Source: Saccharomycopsis crataegensis (taxonomy: Eukaryota; Ascomycota; Saccharomycetes; Ascoideales; Saccharomycopsidaceae). From it: a DNA stretch of 64,000 nt. The notes below the pieces were generated by a model. It was not told where the DNA came from and searched no databases. It saw only the letters and a list, made by a program, of their open reading frames with translations. Shown piece by piece: positions 10,934-21,453 of this stretch. The stretch is from NCBI RefSeq assembly GCF_037102585.1, contig NW_027043837.1, positions 558,001 to 622,000 of the forward strand. The letters run 5' to 3'. Made by a program: the position numbers and the translations under genes. Position 1 is the stretch's first letter. The number at the start of each line of letters is the position of its first letter.

Positions 10934-11513
10934 TTGTTGTAATGTGTTTTTATATATATATATACATCTATGTAGATGTGTGGATGGTGGATGGTTTGAT
11001 ATAAATTAAATTATTATACTACTGATAATGTGACAACAAGTGCGAATGGCGGGGGGGGAGAGGGGGAGGAGGGAGAAAAAAAAAAAAATTGAAATTGAAA
11101 TTGAATTCAACAGACGTATGGGGAAATCAATGAACGTTAACTGCCAGCGAGAGAATATATGTATATATATTTTATTATGTGTGGATACTAACAATAATAA
11201 TATCGGAGAGAGACTATATATATTTATATATATATACACACATAGATATAATATAACACAATATATAAAATAACACATAATATATCAACAACAACAGCAC
11301 GCACATGATGACAGCCGTCTCCGGCACATGACCTCACGCTCTCCCGGGGGAATCGGTCACGCCGCCTTTGGGGAAATCCGGGGGAGGGTGCCTCGTAGGT
11401 TACCCGCGCGGACTTTTGACGTATTCTCTCTACAATAACCAAGAATATTCATTCAACATAAATACCAATTATCTTACAAATAATAAAATAAACAAAAGCA
11501 CGACACGTAACAT
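10934..11513. other. GSK-3 gene promoter region with a GC-rich patch
   Basis: Mostly TA-rich repeats at 10950-11000 and 11155-11280 and a purine tract near 11048-11105. About 11295-11415 is clearly GC-richer than its surroundings (CTCCCGGGGGAATCGG, then CCGGGGGAGGGTGCC). No coding frame or tRNA fold is apparent. Confidence 0.5.
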
Positions 11514-14500
11514 TCAGGCTTGTCGACTTCTCACCCGCACCAAATCATCAACAATCGTATCGTACGGCTTGGTCTCCTTTTCTACCTCCACATCGTCAAT
11601 ACTGGCCTCGCTAGCAGTGTCGCTCAAATCACTCTCATCTTCATCCTTATCTTCACTTCCTTCCTCTTTTGCCAGATGTAAGCTCTTCCCGTTGGCAAAC
11701 TCTTGTTCAAGCGCCGACTGAACATCCCTTTTCTTAAACATATCTTCAACACTGATCCCGTTTTCTCGGAGACTATCCAAAACATTCACAATATTACTAA
11801 GTTTTGAAGTATCGAGTAACGCGTCCTTGATCTTTTCACCATCGACCGCTCCTCCTCCTTCTCCTCCTCCTCCTCCTCCTACCACGTGTTTAAGAAAATG
11901 ATCATCGTACTGAGGTCCTTGGCCCTTATCAGCATTGTCACCAGAACCATGCTCTTGTAATTTCGCCTGGAGTAGATTCCCTGCTTTCAACACACTACCT
12001 TCTTCTTGATCAAGCTTCTTTAAACTTGTTTGGCTGCTGCTGCGACGAACCTGTGAGTATGGGAATACTGACGATACCCCTTCCTTGGATTTCATTCCGG
12101 AAATCGGGTACGCCTCTTCATCCTCTTCTTCGTCAATGGCATTGTGGTCTAGACTTTTCCCAAAAATCTGGGTTTTCACCACCATCGATTCCTCACTGGC
12201 ACCCTTCTCCGTAACCTTATGGGTAATTTCATACTCATCTGCAAATTCCTTATATCTTTCCCTCAAAATACGGAGCACTTTGTCCAAAGCATTATCAATA
12301 AAACAAAATCTAATGAGGGTCTCCTTACCATCATTATTCAATTCGTGCTGCAATCTCATTTCAATCAATTTTTCAATAGTCTGATTCAAGCTATTCTTAA
12401 TCTGGAAAATCTTTCCCAAAAACTCGAACACAAGTTGCTTCACTTTCTTCTTCTCTTCGCTATTGATCATTTCTCCACGTTCATTCTTTTCATCGTATTT
12501 TTGCAAGAACTCAACCACCTCTTCTGTCAAAGATCCTAAACTATACTCGTCCTTATCAATCCCCTTGTTTTCATTTTCATCTTCTCCCCCATTGACACCG
12601 ATTTTACCGTGTCTAATTATCTGCTCCATGTTTCTCACCGTGTAAACCCCAATATTTCTTCTCAAATGGGTTGGAATATAATCGAAATCCATTTCCAAAG
12701 AAATGATTTTTGACCGCTTGACCAAGTTGCAAATCGCAGAATATCCACCAAGGGTCAAAGGATTCCCCAATAATGATAGATAATACATATGTTTGCAACT
12801 CATCAATGAGTCGCAAATTGCAATCATCGATAAGTCTCCAATACCATTGTAATCCAAATGCAACCTAGTCAATTTACTAAACAACGTCAAAAACGAGCAG
12901 AAAATTTCGATATTGTACAGGAAATATCTTGGGTTCCCTGACAAATCCAAAAACCTGAGGTTCGATAATTTCGACAAATTGTAAATCAATGATGAAGCCT
13001 CCACAAATTCTCCTTCAGTATTCAGCGTCGTGGATTCTTCATGGATTTCAGTACAGTTCAATGATAAATACTGTAACCCACATTGTTTCCGTTCCTTATG
13101 AATTCTGCTAAACACAGAAATCAATAAATTGACCGATCCACCTTTAACTGTCATCAAATTATTGCTTCCACAAGAGCTCCGTTGAATTTTTGTCAGCATA
13201 CGATTCATGTTGTTATAGCCTAAATCAAGACTAATAATCAGAGAACTGTATTTGAGAAGCCAGTTGCAAACCACTTCCATTTGTTCGTAACTTAAATTAT
13301 TATACGCCAAGCCCAATTTCTTGGTCCGACCACCCAACGCCATTTCGAATAATTTCTTAAATATCGGTAAGCTTTTAATCTTACAACCTGTCAAGATCAA
13401 CGATTCAATACCTCCCCGGTAAATCAAAGACGCCACAAATAATGACCAATCCATTTCAGATCTATCAGATTGGCTACCGTCCATTCTGACAATCGAGGTG
13501 ATGGCTATGCTCTTTGGCTTGCTAGATTTGGAAGACGAAGAAGTTTTCAATGATGAACACATTGTGATATCAAGGGATATCAAAGACTTATTTTTCACAA
13601 GAAACCAACACAACAATTTCCAACCACGGGTATCAAGGACAGTGTTCCTTAAACTGAGTTTTTTCAAATCATTTTTGTAAGCTATCGACAGCAACAATAC
13701 CCTGAGCATTTCTAAACTGAGGGAAATCCCATCGACGATCAACGTGGCGATTGGGGCAATACTGATGAAATCTCCAAAAGTTATAATTTCAATAAGTGAA
13801 GGCAATGGGTTTTTAAAGGTTAGCAGATCAAGAGTCGCAGTAGAATTCTTAGGAATTTGTTTCAAAGTCGATTTGATTGGTAATATTTCACGAAGATGAC
13901 AACAACGAGCATACAACACGTCAAGTGGAACTTTCTTCTCCATTATTTTGTTGATACTTTCTGAGCTATCATTAGACACTTCCTCGCCATCTTCATCAGT
14001 GGGTTTAATACCTGATGGTTTATGACGACTAACCATTGGCTTATCAATCGAAATCAGCTTAGCTTTTCGAAGGCTAGGATCATCATCTTCTTCCGCTTCT
14101 TTTTCTTCTTCTTGCTCTTTTTTTTCAACGGCAGCACCTTCTTGGTCATTTTCATGTTCTACAGGTGGTGGCGGTGGTGGTGGTGAGCCTGAGCGTCTCT
14201 CGAATTGCTCTTCTTCTGCTTTTTCTTCTGGGCTAATAATCCTCAAGTGTCCAAATCCACCAACCACCACTCCTCCTCCGCCTTCTCTCATAATCTTCTG
14301 ACGTTCTTCAGGGGTCAATTTATGAACCAATATCGATCCATTTTTCAATATTTCCACTTCACCTTTCCGTGGATTCCTGGAGGCAATCTGTTGAGGTGGG
14401 TCATTAAAGAACACCCGTTCACTAAATGTGACACGCTTCAATAATGGCATGTGCATAAAACCAGGAATTTCTTGCGAAGACCCAACACTATGTGCTTCAA

Positions 14501-15770
14501 CGAGGGAGGATGATGAAGATGATACAGATGATGAAGATGACGATAGTACCGAATTATTTAATGGAGGACTGGTAGGATGTTGGTCAACACTTTGGTGACG
14601 TCTGAGGAATGAGCCAAAGCGAGCAGTAGTTTTTGGTGACAGGGTGCTATGGATACTACTGCTAACGTCGGAAATCGAGCCACTATTATGACGACCGTGA
14701 GTACTTTGGTTTACTCGTTTGATAGCAGGAGGCAATGGGGCCTCTTGTGGATGAGGAGGAATTGGGCGTCCCAAAAGATCCACTTTTGGAGAAGGGGGGA
14801 TTTCATTCAGTGGGAACAGAAACGACGATGCCGTGGTGGCAGTGGAGGATGGTGTATCACTAGTTTTAGTGCGTGACAATAGCCTAGATAGCCCGTTTGA
14901 ACGAGGAGTGGTTGGTTCTGGTATTACTGTGGATGGGGCAGGTTCACTGTTATTGTTATTGTTATCAGGGAAATTACGTTCAAGGTTAGACATTTTTTCA
15001 ATTCCCTTTGATTTATAAAACTCCAAGAATTTTTGAAATCTTGGATCCAAGGCATTTTCATCCACTGGTTGATCTGTTGGTTTGCTATCTGTTGGGTTTG
15101 TTGTTGTTGTTGCTGATGATGATGATGGTTTTGTTGTTGATAATGATGATGCTGATGCTAATGACACCCCATTACTTTTAGAGGTCGAGTTCCGTTTCGT
15201 GTTTGTAGTAGGGACATTAGAGGCTTTTTCCGGGGTTGATTTCTTCCTTGAGAATTTCAGGGACAATTTGCCAAAGAATCCACTACCGCTGCTACTGTTG
15301 CTACTGTTGGTATGAGATCTGGTACGTCTGATAATTGAGGATTCAGAGTGCTGGTGGGAAGCCGATATCGTTGCGGAACGTTTGAGGGGTGCTGTTCCAT
15401 CACCAGTGGTCAGGATATCACTGAGAACCCCTTGAACATTTGTGGCGTTGGTAGATCCCACTGTTGGGATACTTTTCTGAGGAGTCAAAGCCGACCCGAT
15501 GTTCCTAGAAGTGACAGCAGCAGCAGCAGCAGGGCTGGCGGTTGCGGCATTATTGGTGGTGGAGGCATTATTGGAGGGTGTTTTCAACAGGGAAGGGATT
15601 TTACTGATGACATCAATTCTTTTGATATTACCACGGAGAAACCAGTCGAAATCTGCCTTGTTGAACCCTTGGATGGCATTGGAGGCATCGTTCTGGAGCT
15701 TTTGTCTAATTACATCCAGCTTCTTGTCTTTGCCAGTGTCTTTATCGACGGCGGTTGCTGGCGGCGGCAT
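11514..15770 (-). CDS. large leucine-rich-repeat protein with PP1-docking motif (Gip3/Her1-like)
   Basis: A 1418-residue protein whose ATG is read from 15770. The N-terminal half is Ser/Asn-rich and probably disordered. Near residue 443 is KRVTFSERVFFNDPPQQ; RVTF fits the RVxF docking motif for protein phosphatase 1 (Glc7). The following text, NPRKGEVEILKNGSILVHKL, is a block I recall as shared by fungal Gip3/Her1-type proteins. Residues about 640-1050 carry leucine-rich repeats of ribonuclease-inhibitor style (LRFLDLSGNPRYFL, LTRLHLDYNGIGDLSMIAIC, MYYLSLLGNPLTLGGYSAIC). The C-terminus has charged helices, a Gly-rich loop and an acidic end. Likely role: a cytoplasmic scaffold that directs phosphatase, by analogy with Glc7-interacting Gip3. 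The RVxF motif is seen directly; the family link comes from memory of sequence blocks. Confidence 0.75.
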   Translation of the reverse strand: MPPPATAVDKDTGKDKKLDVIRQKLQNDASNAIQGFNKADFDWFLRGNIKRIDVISKIPSLLKTPSNNASTTNNAATASPAAAAAVTSRNIGSALTPQKSIPTVGSTNATNVQGVLSDILTTGDGTAPLKRSATISASHQHSESSIIRRTRSHTNSSNSSSGSGFFGKLSLKFSRKKSTPEKASNVPTTNTKRNSTSKSNGVSLASASSLSTTKPSSSSATTTTNPTDSKPTDQPVDENALDPRFQKFLEFYKSKGIEKMSNLERNFPDNNNNNSEPAPSTVIPEPTTPRSNGLSRLLSRTKTSDTPSSTATTASSFLFPLNEIPPSPKVDLLGRPIPPHPQEAPLPPAIKRVNQSTHGRHNSGSISDVSSSIHSTLSPKTTARFGSFLRRHQSVDQHPTSPPLNNSVLSSSSSSVSSSSSSLVEAHSVGSSQEIPGFMHMPLLKRVTFSERVFFNDPPQQIASRNPRKGEVEILKNGSILVHKLTPEERQKIMREGGGGVVVGGFGHLRIISPEEKAEEEQFERRSGSPPPPPPPVEHENDQEGAAVEKKEQEEEKEAEEDDDPSLRKAKLISIDKPMVSRHKPSGIKPTDEDGEEVSNDSSESINKIMEKKVPLDVLYARCCHLREILPIKSTLKQIPKNSTATLDLLTFKNPLPSLIEIITFGDFISIAPIATLIVDGISLSLEMLRVLLLSIAYKNDLKKLSLRNTVLDTRGWKLLCWFLVKNKSLISLDITMCSSLKTSSSSKSSKPKSIAITSIVRMDGSQSDRSEMDWSLFVASLIYRGGIESLILTGCKIKSLPIFKKLFEMALGGRTKKLGLAYNNLSYEQMEVVCNWLLKYSSLIISLDLGYNNMNRMLTKIQRSSCGSNNLMTVKGGSVNLLISVFSRIHKERKQCGLQYLSLNCTEIHEESTTLNTEGEFVEASSLIYNLSKLSNLRFLDLSGNPRYFLYNIEIFCSFLTLFSKLTRLHLDYNGIGDLSMIAICDSLMSCKHMYYLSLLGNPLTLGGYSAICNLVKRSKIISLEMDFDYIPTHLRRNIGVYTVRNMEQIIRHGKIGVNGGEDENENKGIDKDEYSLGSLTEEVVEFLQKYDEKNERGEMINSEEKKKVKQLVFEFLGKIFQIKNSLNQTIEKLIEMRLQHELNNDGKETLIRFCFIDNALDKVLRILRERYKEFADEYEITHKVTEKGASEESMVVKTQIFGKSLDHNAIDEEEDEEAYPISGMKSKEGVSSVFPYSQVRRSSSQTSLKKLDQEEGSVLKAGNLLQAKLQEHGSGDNADKGQGPQYDDHFLKHVVGGGGGGEGGGAVDGEKIKDALLDTSKLSNIVNVLDSLRENGISVEDMFKKRDVQSALEQEFANGKSLHLAKEEGSEDKDEDESDLSDTASEASIDDVEVEKETKPYDTIVDDLVRVRSRQA

Positions 15771-16392
15771 TTGTTTTTTGTTTGTTTTTTTTGTTGGGGC
15801 TGATGGTGATATTGTTAGAGTGGATAGGCAGAGTATGATCTAAATGTGATTATCCAGTGGTGAATAATAAAATAAAGCAAAGTAGTGTAACGTAAAGTAA
15901 TAATTGGATGAGAAAACGAAATTAAAAAAATGACATGAGATTTTCTGTACCAGAAAAAAAAAGAAAAAAAGAATTCCGGCCCATCCTGGCGGTACTTTTT
16001 TAATTTGATGTGCACATGCGCTTACTGTCAAATGGGGCTGGTTTATAGCTGGCAGTTGTTGTTGCTATTATTATCACATCTCTTTGCTCTTCGTCCTCTT
16101 CAAATCTGATCTTGTACAAGATATGTATATTAGTAACATCAATTGCGCCTCGATTGCTTAGTAACTGGATACATGAATGACATAACCATCATCACAAAAG
16201 CTAAGGGAATTCCGCAAAATTACCAACTTATCTAATAACGTCTAGACCAATTGATCTTCAGAGAAAAAACCTTGGGCCTCGAGTTTGATACTGCCCAAAA
16301 ATGTTAATCATTAATATATATATATGATATTCATCACAAGAAACAGACAATATCAAGACAAATTACCATCAACAATATCAACATCACAATAA
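15771..16392. other. upstream region of the leucine-rich-repeat gene
   Basis: AT-rich and non-coding, with a (TA)n stretch near 16313-16326. No gene seen. Confidence 0.5.
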
Positions 16393-16910
16393 ACAATCAT
16401 TCCATTCCTCTTGGGTCCACTATCAAAGTTCTGGTACACTGATAGAATAAATCACCAATTACCACTTACCAATCCAGCTCTAAAACTTATGGTGGTAAGT
16501 AATAATGATTATAGATATGCCACGTTAGCAGCTATTACCAAGAATCATAAGATTCAAATCCAAAAGAGAAAATTGGCCGAAAAAGAAACCTGGAGTAGTA
16601 AGTACTATTTGATCAAGAAAAAACAGGAAATTAAGTACTACCAGAGCAAGCAAATATCAGAGCAGAGAATGATACACCACCTCAATTGTGCATCTTGTAA
16701 TCAACTATTTGGTATATATGGTCAGAGATCAGAGAAACTTCAATTATATACCTCGAAATAACATCAGTTTTCCGTTCGAGCATTACATTTCATCTGTGAA
16801 TCTATGTATACCAAAGATATAAGAGATTTCCTAAAGATGAGAATGAATCCTGACTACCAAAAGGACCCAGATATATGCCGGAATTTACAAGATGTAACCA
16901 TTTTTTTTTT
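16393..16910 (+). pseudogene. decayed open frame, unrecognised
   Basis: A plus-strand frame reads protein-like text from about 16393 to a TAA at 16759-16761 and then, in the same frame, continues with coherent text including HFICESMYTKDIRDFLKMRM and NPDYQKDPDICRNLQDV up to about 16900. The first part has a Lys-rich helix (YLIKKKQEIKYYQSKQISEQ) followed by HLNCASCNQLFG, a Cys-x2-Cys pair. The first ATG in frame is internal, at about 16490. I do not recognise the family. The in-frame stop and lack of a good start suggest a dead gene, but stop read-through or an unseen intron cannot be excluded. Confidence 0.3.
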
Positions 16911-18689
16911 TTTTGATTTGAATTGATTCAATAATGTTAGTACTATGGGAATCAAAAATGTGTGATGCCTTCAGATATATAACCATGGTACTGGTCTATT
17001 TGATTCTGATAACATTCCATAAATGCTTCACATTATTATCTGTTAATAATAATTTAGACAAATAATGGAAAATAAGTTAAAGTACACAGTTGTTACATTG
17101 GTTTATAGAGTCATGAGATGTGTCTGAACTTAAAAAGTGTGTGGTTACACTTGAGACAGGCCCATGGTTCAGGTTCTTACTTGTTTTATACCTTATTTTA
17201 TTGTTCTCTAGAAATTTCTAATGGTCACTAATATTAAAATATTTAGTATTTGGAATATTCTATTAAAACACATTGACAAAGACCCTCATCTTAGTTCATG
17301 AAGCTGCTGATGATGGGTAATTCGCTAGCGACTTCATATCATATCTCCACATTACATGTTTTTTTACTCAATAATCTTGATTATTGGATTTTTTACCGGT
17401 GATGTAATTTATACTGACAGTAAGAAGTGTGATTTTATGAGAAAGTTATAGCATTTGATTTAGCCTATTAGAAAGACCAGCACAAAGTGCCCAGCGTGCA
17501 TTTTATTCAGATACCTTTGTAACTCATTAATATACAAGTTTTTTATTTTTTTGTGTATAAATGTTTATGCACAGCTGTAGTAATTTTTTATATCTCTATA
17601 TGTTTCCTTTGTAATAGAGAAGGGTCTGTTATCTTGTTGTGTAAAGAGACAAAAGAAGTTATCATGCTAAAACTAAGATATAAAAAAGAAATGGCAGTTG
17701 CAGAGACAGATTTGAGAAAAATAGCAACAGAAGTCCAAGAAAAATTTCCGATGAAAAAGTCTGTGATAATTTAAATTTAATTAAAGGATTTTTTCTTTGG
17801 AACAAGTGGGTGAACTATAACAGTGCTCGCGATGTATGTATGCTATTTACGATTACCGCAGAAAATGCACACAGCATAATGTATTTAGATAGCAAACTAA
17901 ATCTTTGTCATCATTTGTTTTTTATAGCAACCATATTAGATCTTGAAAAAAAAAAATACTGTCGAGGTTAATAGATTTAAGCACTGGCAGCAATCAGACT
18001 TTATCGTCACTCATTATTTTTATTTTCTTGATGAAGAAAAACACTGCAGCTTTAAAGTTATATCTTTACTTCATTGTATTAATTTTTTGATGAGCTCCTC
18101 ATGTTAATAATAACAAAAACTCTTCATTCCATGCATCGCAAATGAGGGGACACCTTCAGCTCTATTCATGAGTGATTTATCCCCGTAAAAATGATCTGAA
18201 AGCTCTGGGCTCTATTTTTGCTTCTTCGATAGTCACTTCATTACTAACCATCAAAATTTTTTTAGACCAGGCTTCACAATTACAATAAAAAAATATAATT
18301 TCGCAATTGTTCTTTTATCACCCAATAAAATTGGAGTCCGGTTGCTTTGAATGCAAATGGCCTTGGATACATTGCTATTAACACCAAAGGTATATCGATC
18401 ATTAGCGTTCCTGAAAGCGTCTTGTGTATCTTTATACAATTCAACGAAAAAAATTTAGTTTCGTGCATATATATTCGATTTAATAAAATTGAGCAGTTTT
18501 TGCAACATGCATGAATGTACAATTACTGGGCACACACCAGAATTATCAAAACGTCCAGGGAAAAATCACAACTAAATTAGTGGAATTATTGCCAAGAATT
18601 ATTAGATCAATGATGTCTCATCAATTTGAAGTATCATTATTGTTGCTATGCACCCAAAATTAATAGATAAATTTAAGGCCAGCTCAGAC
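16911..18689. other. AT-rich gene-poor stretch with coding scraps
   Basis: No intact gene. Short protein-like pieces appear near 17640-18075 (for example KEMAVAETDLRKIATEVQEK) and, near 18340-18510, the peptide INTKGISIISVPESV followed by hydrophobic text. A TACTAAC followed by TTTTTTTAG at about 18242-18265 looks like an intron end. The stretch resembles decaying sequence rather than a normal promoter. Confidence 0.4.
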
Positions 18690-18697
18690 TATATAAA
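18690..18697 (+). promoter_or_regulatory. TATA box of the adhesin gene
   Basis: TATATAAA, a perfect TATAWAWR match, about 90 bp upstream of the adhesin ATG. TATA-containing promoters are typical of regulated cell-surface genes in yeast. Confidence 0.55.
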
Positions 18698-18781
18698 TTG
18701 AAGCAACATTCCATTTTTCATCAGATAGTCATGTCCTCTGTATGTTATCATTTGTAAACAAAACCTTCATTGGCTGCAAAA

Positions 18782-20731
18782 ATGCTTCTCTCATTCATAT
18801 TGAACTTTTCAATATTTTTCATTTCTTCGGCACTCTCCTACGATTTTTGCCAGTACAATAATTTAAGCAAGTGCTTCAAGTATGATACAAATATTTTCGT
18901 ATATGATTTAACCAATCCACTGACTCCAGCTGGCAGTACCAACGATGGGTCCCCTTCCTTTTTTGGCCCTTTTAATTATTGGAAAGACTCTATTACATTG
19001 AAACCTAAAGAGGTTGTCATTCTTAGAGCATATTATCGGGTTACTGGTGCTGCATCACATATAATTACTGTCGACACTGGCGGAAAGGCTTATGTTTATT
19101 TTGGCTCTGAAAATGCATTTGCCTGTGATGATCTTCTTGAACAAACTCCTACTGCCTCAACTTCAGGACAAGGTATTGGTGAAGCTTCCATTGATGGCGC
19201 CACAGGCCTGAGCACTTTCACAGCTCAGGTAGAGCCTGGCTTCTATCCAGTTATGTTCCAATTTGTGAACACCGGGTCGGAGGCTACTTATTTTTCATAT
19301 AACATCCTCCTTCCAAATGGTTACTCTTATTTGAATATGTTTCTCACTCCAATTGATGATGAGCTGCAATGTAATGCTGCTTTGTCATCTTCTTCATTAT
19401 CTTCAACTTCAACTATCATTTCTAGTTCCAGTTCTACTACTACTACTACTACTACTACAGCAACTTCAAGCTCCAGCTCCAGCTCTAGTTCTGCTACTGA
19501 TACAGCAACTTCTAGTTCCAGCTCTGCTACTGATACAGCAACTTCTAGTTCCAGCTCTGCTTCTGATACAGCAACTTCTAGTTCCAGTTCTGCTTCCACT
19601 GCTACTATAACTTCTAGTTCCGGCTCCAGCTCTAGTTCTGCTACTGATACAGCAACTTCTAGTTCCAGTTCTGCTTCCACTGATACAGCAACTTCTAGTT
19701 CCAGCTCTGCTTCTGATACAGCAACTTCTAGTTCCAGCTCTGCTTCTGATACAGCAACTTCTAGTTCCAGCTCTGCTTCCACTGATACAGCAACTTCCAG
19801 TTCTGGCTCCAGCTCTAGTTCTGCTACTGATACAGCAACTTCTAGTTCTAGTTCTGCTACTGATACAGCAACTTCTAGTTCCAGTTCTGCTTCCACTGCT
19901 ACTATAACTTCCAGTTCCGGCTCCAGCTCTAGTTCTGCTACTGATACAGCAACTTCTAGTTCCAGTTCTGCTTCCACTGCTACTATAACTTCCAGTTCCG
20001 GCTCCAGCTCTAGTTCTGCTACTGATACAGCAACTTCCAGTTCTGGCTCCAGCTCTAGTTCTGCTACTGATACAGCAACTTCTAGTTCTAGTTCTGCTAC
20101 TGATACAGCAACTTCTAGTTCCAGTTCTGCTTCCACTGCTACTATAACTTCCAGTTCCGGCTCCAGCTCTAGTTCTGCTACTGATACAGCAACTTCTAGT
20201 TCCAGTTCTGCTTCCACTGCTACTATAACTTCCAGTTCCGGCTCCAGCTCTAGTTCTGCTACTGATACAGCAACTTCCAGTTCTGGCTCCAGCTCTAGTT
20301 CTGCTACTGATACAGCAACTTCTAGTTCTAGTTCTGCTACTGATACAGCAACTTCTAGTTCCAGTTCTGCTTCCACTGCTACTATAACTTCCAGTTCCGG
20401 CTCCAGCTCTAGTTCTGCTACTGATACAGCAACTTCTAGTTCCAGTTCTGCTTCCACTGCTACTATAACTTCCAGTTCCGGCTCCAGCTCTAGTTCTGCT
20501 ACTGATACAGCAACTTCCAGTTTCACTTCTGACTTTAGTTCTGACTCCAGTTCTGCTTCCACTACCACACAAACTGCTACACAAACTTCTGGTTCTGACT
20601 CAGGTTCTGACTCAGGTTCTAGTTCTGACTCAGGTTCTGGTTCTGACTCAGGTTCTGGTTCTGGTTCTGGTTCTGGCTCAGGTTCTGGCTCAGGTTCTCT
20701 GGCTCTGGTTCTGACTCAGGTTCAGGTTCTA

Positions 20732-20773
<42 letters not shown>

Positions 20774-20815
20774 ACTCTGGTTCAGGTTCTAGTTCTGGTT
20801 CTGGTTCTGGTTCTA

Positions 20816-20864
<49 letters not shown>

Positions 20865-20874
20865 CTCTGACTCA

Positions 20875-20905
<31 letters not shown>

Positions 20906-21325
20906 ACTCAGGTTCTGGCTCTGACTCAGGTTCTGGCTCTGGCTCTGGTTCTGACTCAGGTTCTGGCTCTGGTTCTGACTCAGGTTCTGGTTCTGGTTCT
21001 GACTCAGGTTCAGGTTCTAGTTCTGGCTCTGGTTCTGGCTCAGGTTCTGGCTCTGGCTCTGGCTCTGGTTCTGACTCAGGTTCTGGCTCTGGTTCTGACT
21101 CAGGTTCTGGTTCTGGTTCTGACTCAGGTTCAGGTTCTAGTTCTGGCTCTGGTTCTGGCTCAGGTTCTGGCTCTGGCTCTGGCTCTGGTTCTGACTCAGG
21201 TTCTAGAACCCCAACCTCCACAAGAATTACTATTTCTTCAACGACTTCTGGATCTATTAATACTGAAACTACAATTTGGGAATCAACAGAACACTCCTCT
21301 ACCATTACTTCTTGGGAAGCTCTGA
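18782..21325 (+). CDS. GLEYA/PA14-type cell-wall adhesin with Ser/Thr repeat stalk
   Basis: Predicted secreted surface protein of 847 residues in the uninterrupted frame. The ATG at 18782 gives a signal peptide ([19 protein letters not shown]). Residues about 20-190 form a lectin-like head: [18 protein letters not shown] then [15 protein letters not shown] and [17 protein letters not shown], the order seen in GLEYA/PA14-type fungal adhesins, where this region binds a ligand on other cells or surfaces. A Ser/Thr-rich stalk follows, with [11 protein letters not shown] units that would be heavily O-mannosylated. A Ser-Gly/Ser-Asp array follows. At about 20699 an extra 2 nt moves the frame into Leu/Val/Gln-rich text ([14 protein letters not shown]) that ends at 21325 without a GPI signal. 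The original frame resumes in the +2 register and ends properly at 21453. Confidence 0.8.
19801..20520 (+). repeat. three exact 240-bp tandem repeats in the adhesin stalk
   Basis: Copies at 19801-20040, 20041-20280 and 20281-20520 are identical base for base as read line by line. Each encodes 80 residues built from [11 protein letters not shown] and [12 protein letters not shown] modules. Shorter, less regular units of the same modules precede them from about 19500. Confidence 0.93.
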
Positions 21326-21453
21326 ATTCTCTAACTTCAAATTATCCGACTCCTTCAATTGATGGTCAAAGTATAAATGATGGGCAAACTGTTTGGAATT
21401 CGAGACTTTTGACCTTGATCTCTTCAGCTTTCTTATTCCAATTTTTAATGTGA
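20702..21453 (+). other. adhesin Ser-Gly/Asp array and GPI tail in the shifted frame
   Basis: In the frame reached after the 2-nt shift, the array continues as Ser-Gly and Ser-Asp dipeptides and then gives a normal end: a Ser/Thr-rich stretch with [20 protein letters not shown], then WNSRLLTLISSAFLFQFLM and TGA at 21451-21453. The last 20 residues fit a GPI-attachment signal (small residue after Asn, short spacer, hydrophobic tail). The unshifted protein would therefore be wall-anchored. Confidence 0.75.
20941..21180 (+). repeat. two exact 120-bp tandem repeats in the Ser-Gly/Asp array
   Basis: 20941-21060 and 21061-21180 are identical, and a partial third copy starts at 21181. They lie inside a longer array of GGTTCT and GACTCA hexamers from about 20590 to 21205. 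Confidence 0.9.

Noticed and set aside
19327-20568. Long antisense frame (413 codons) across the adhesin stalk, Glu/Val/Ala/Leu-rich
   Set aside because: It is the reverse reading of the Ser/Thr tandem repeats; period and composition follow from the repeat, and no conserved motif is present.
20619-21305. Antisense frame rich in Glu-Pro repeats
   Set aside because: Mirror translation of the GGTTCT/GACTCA hexamers; no start context or domain.
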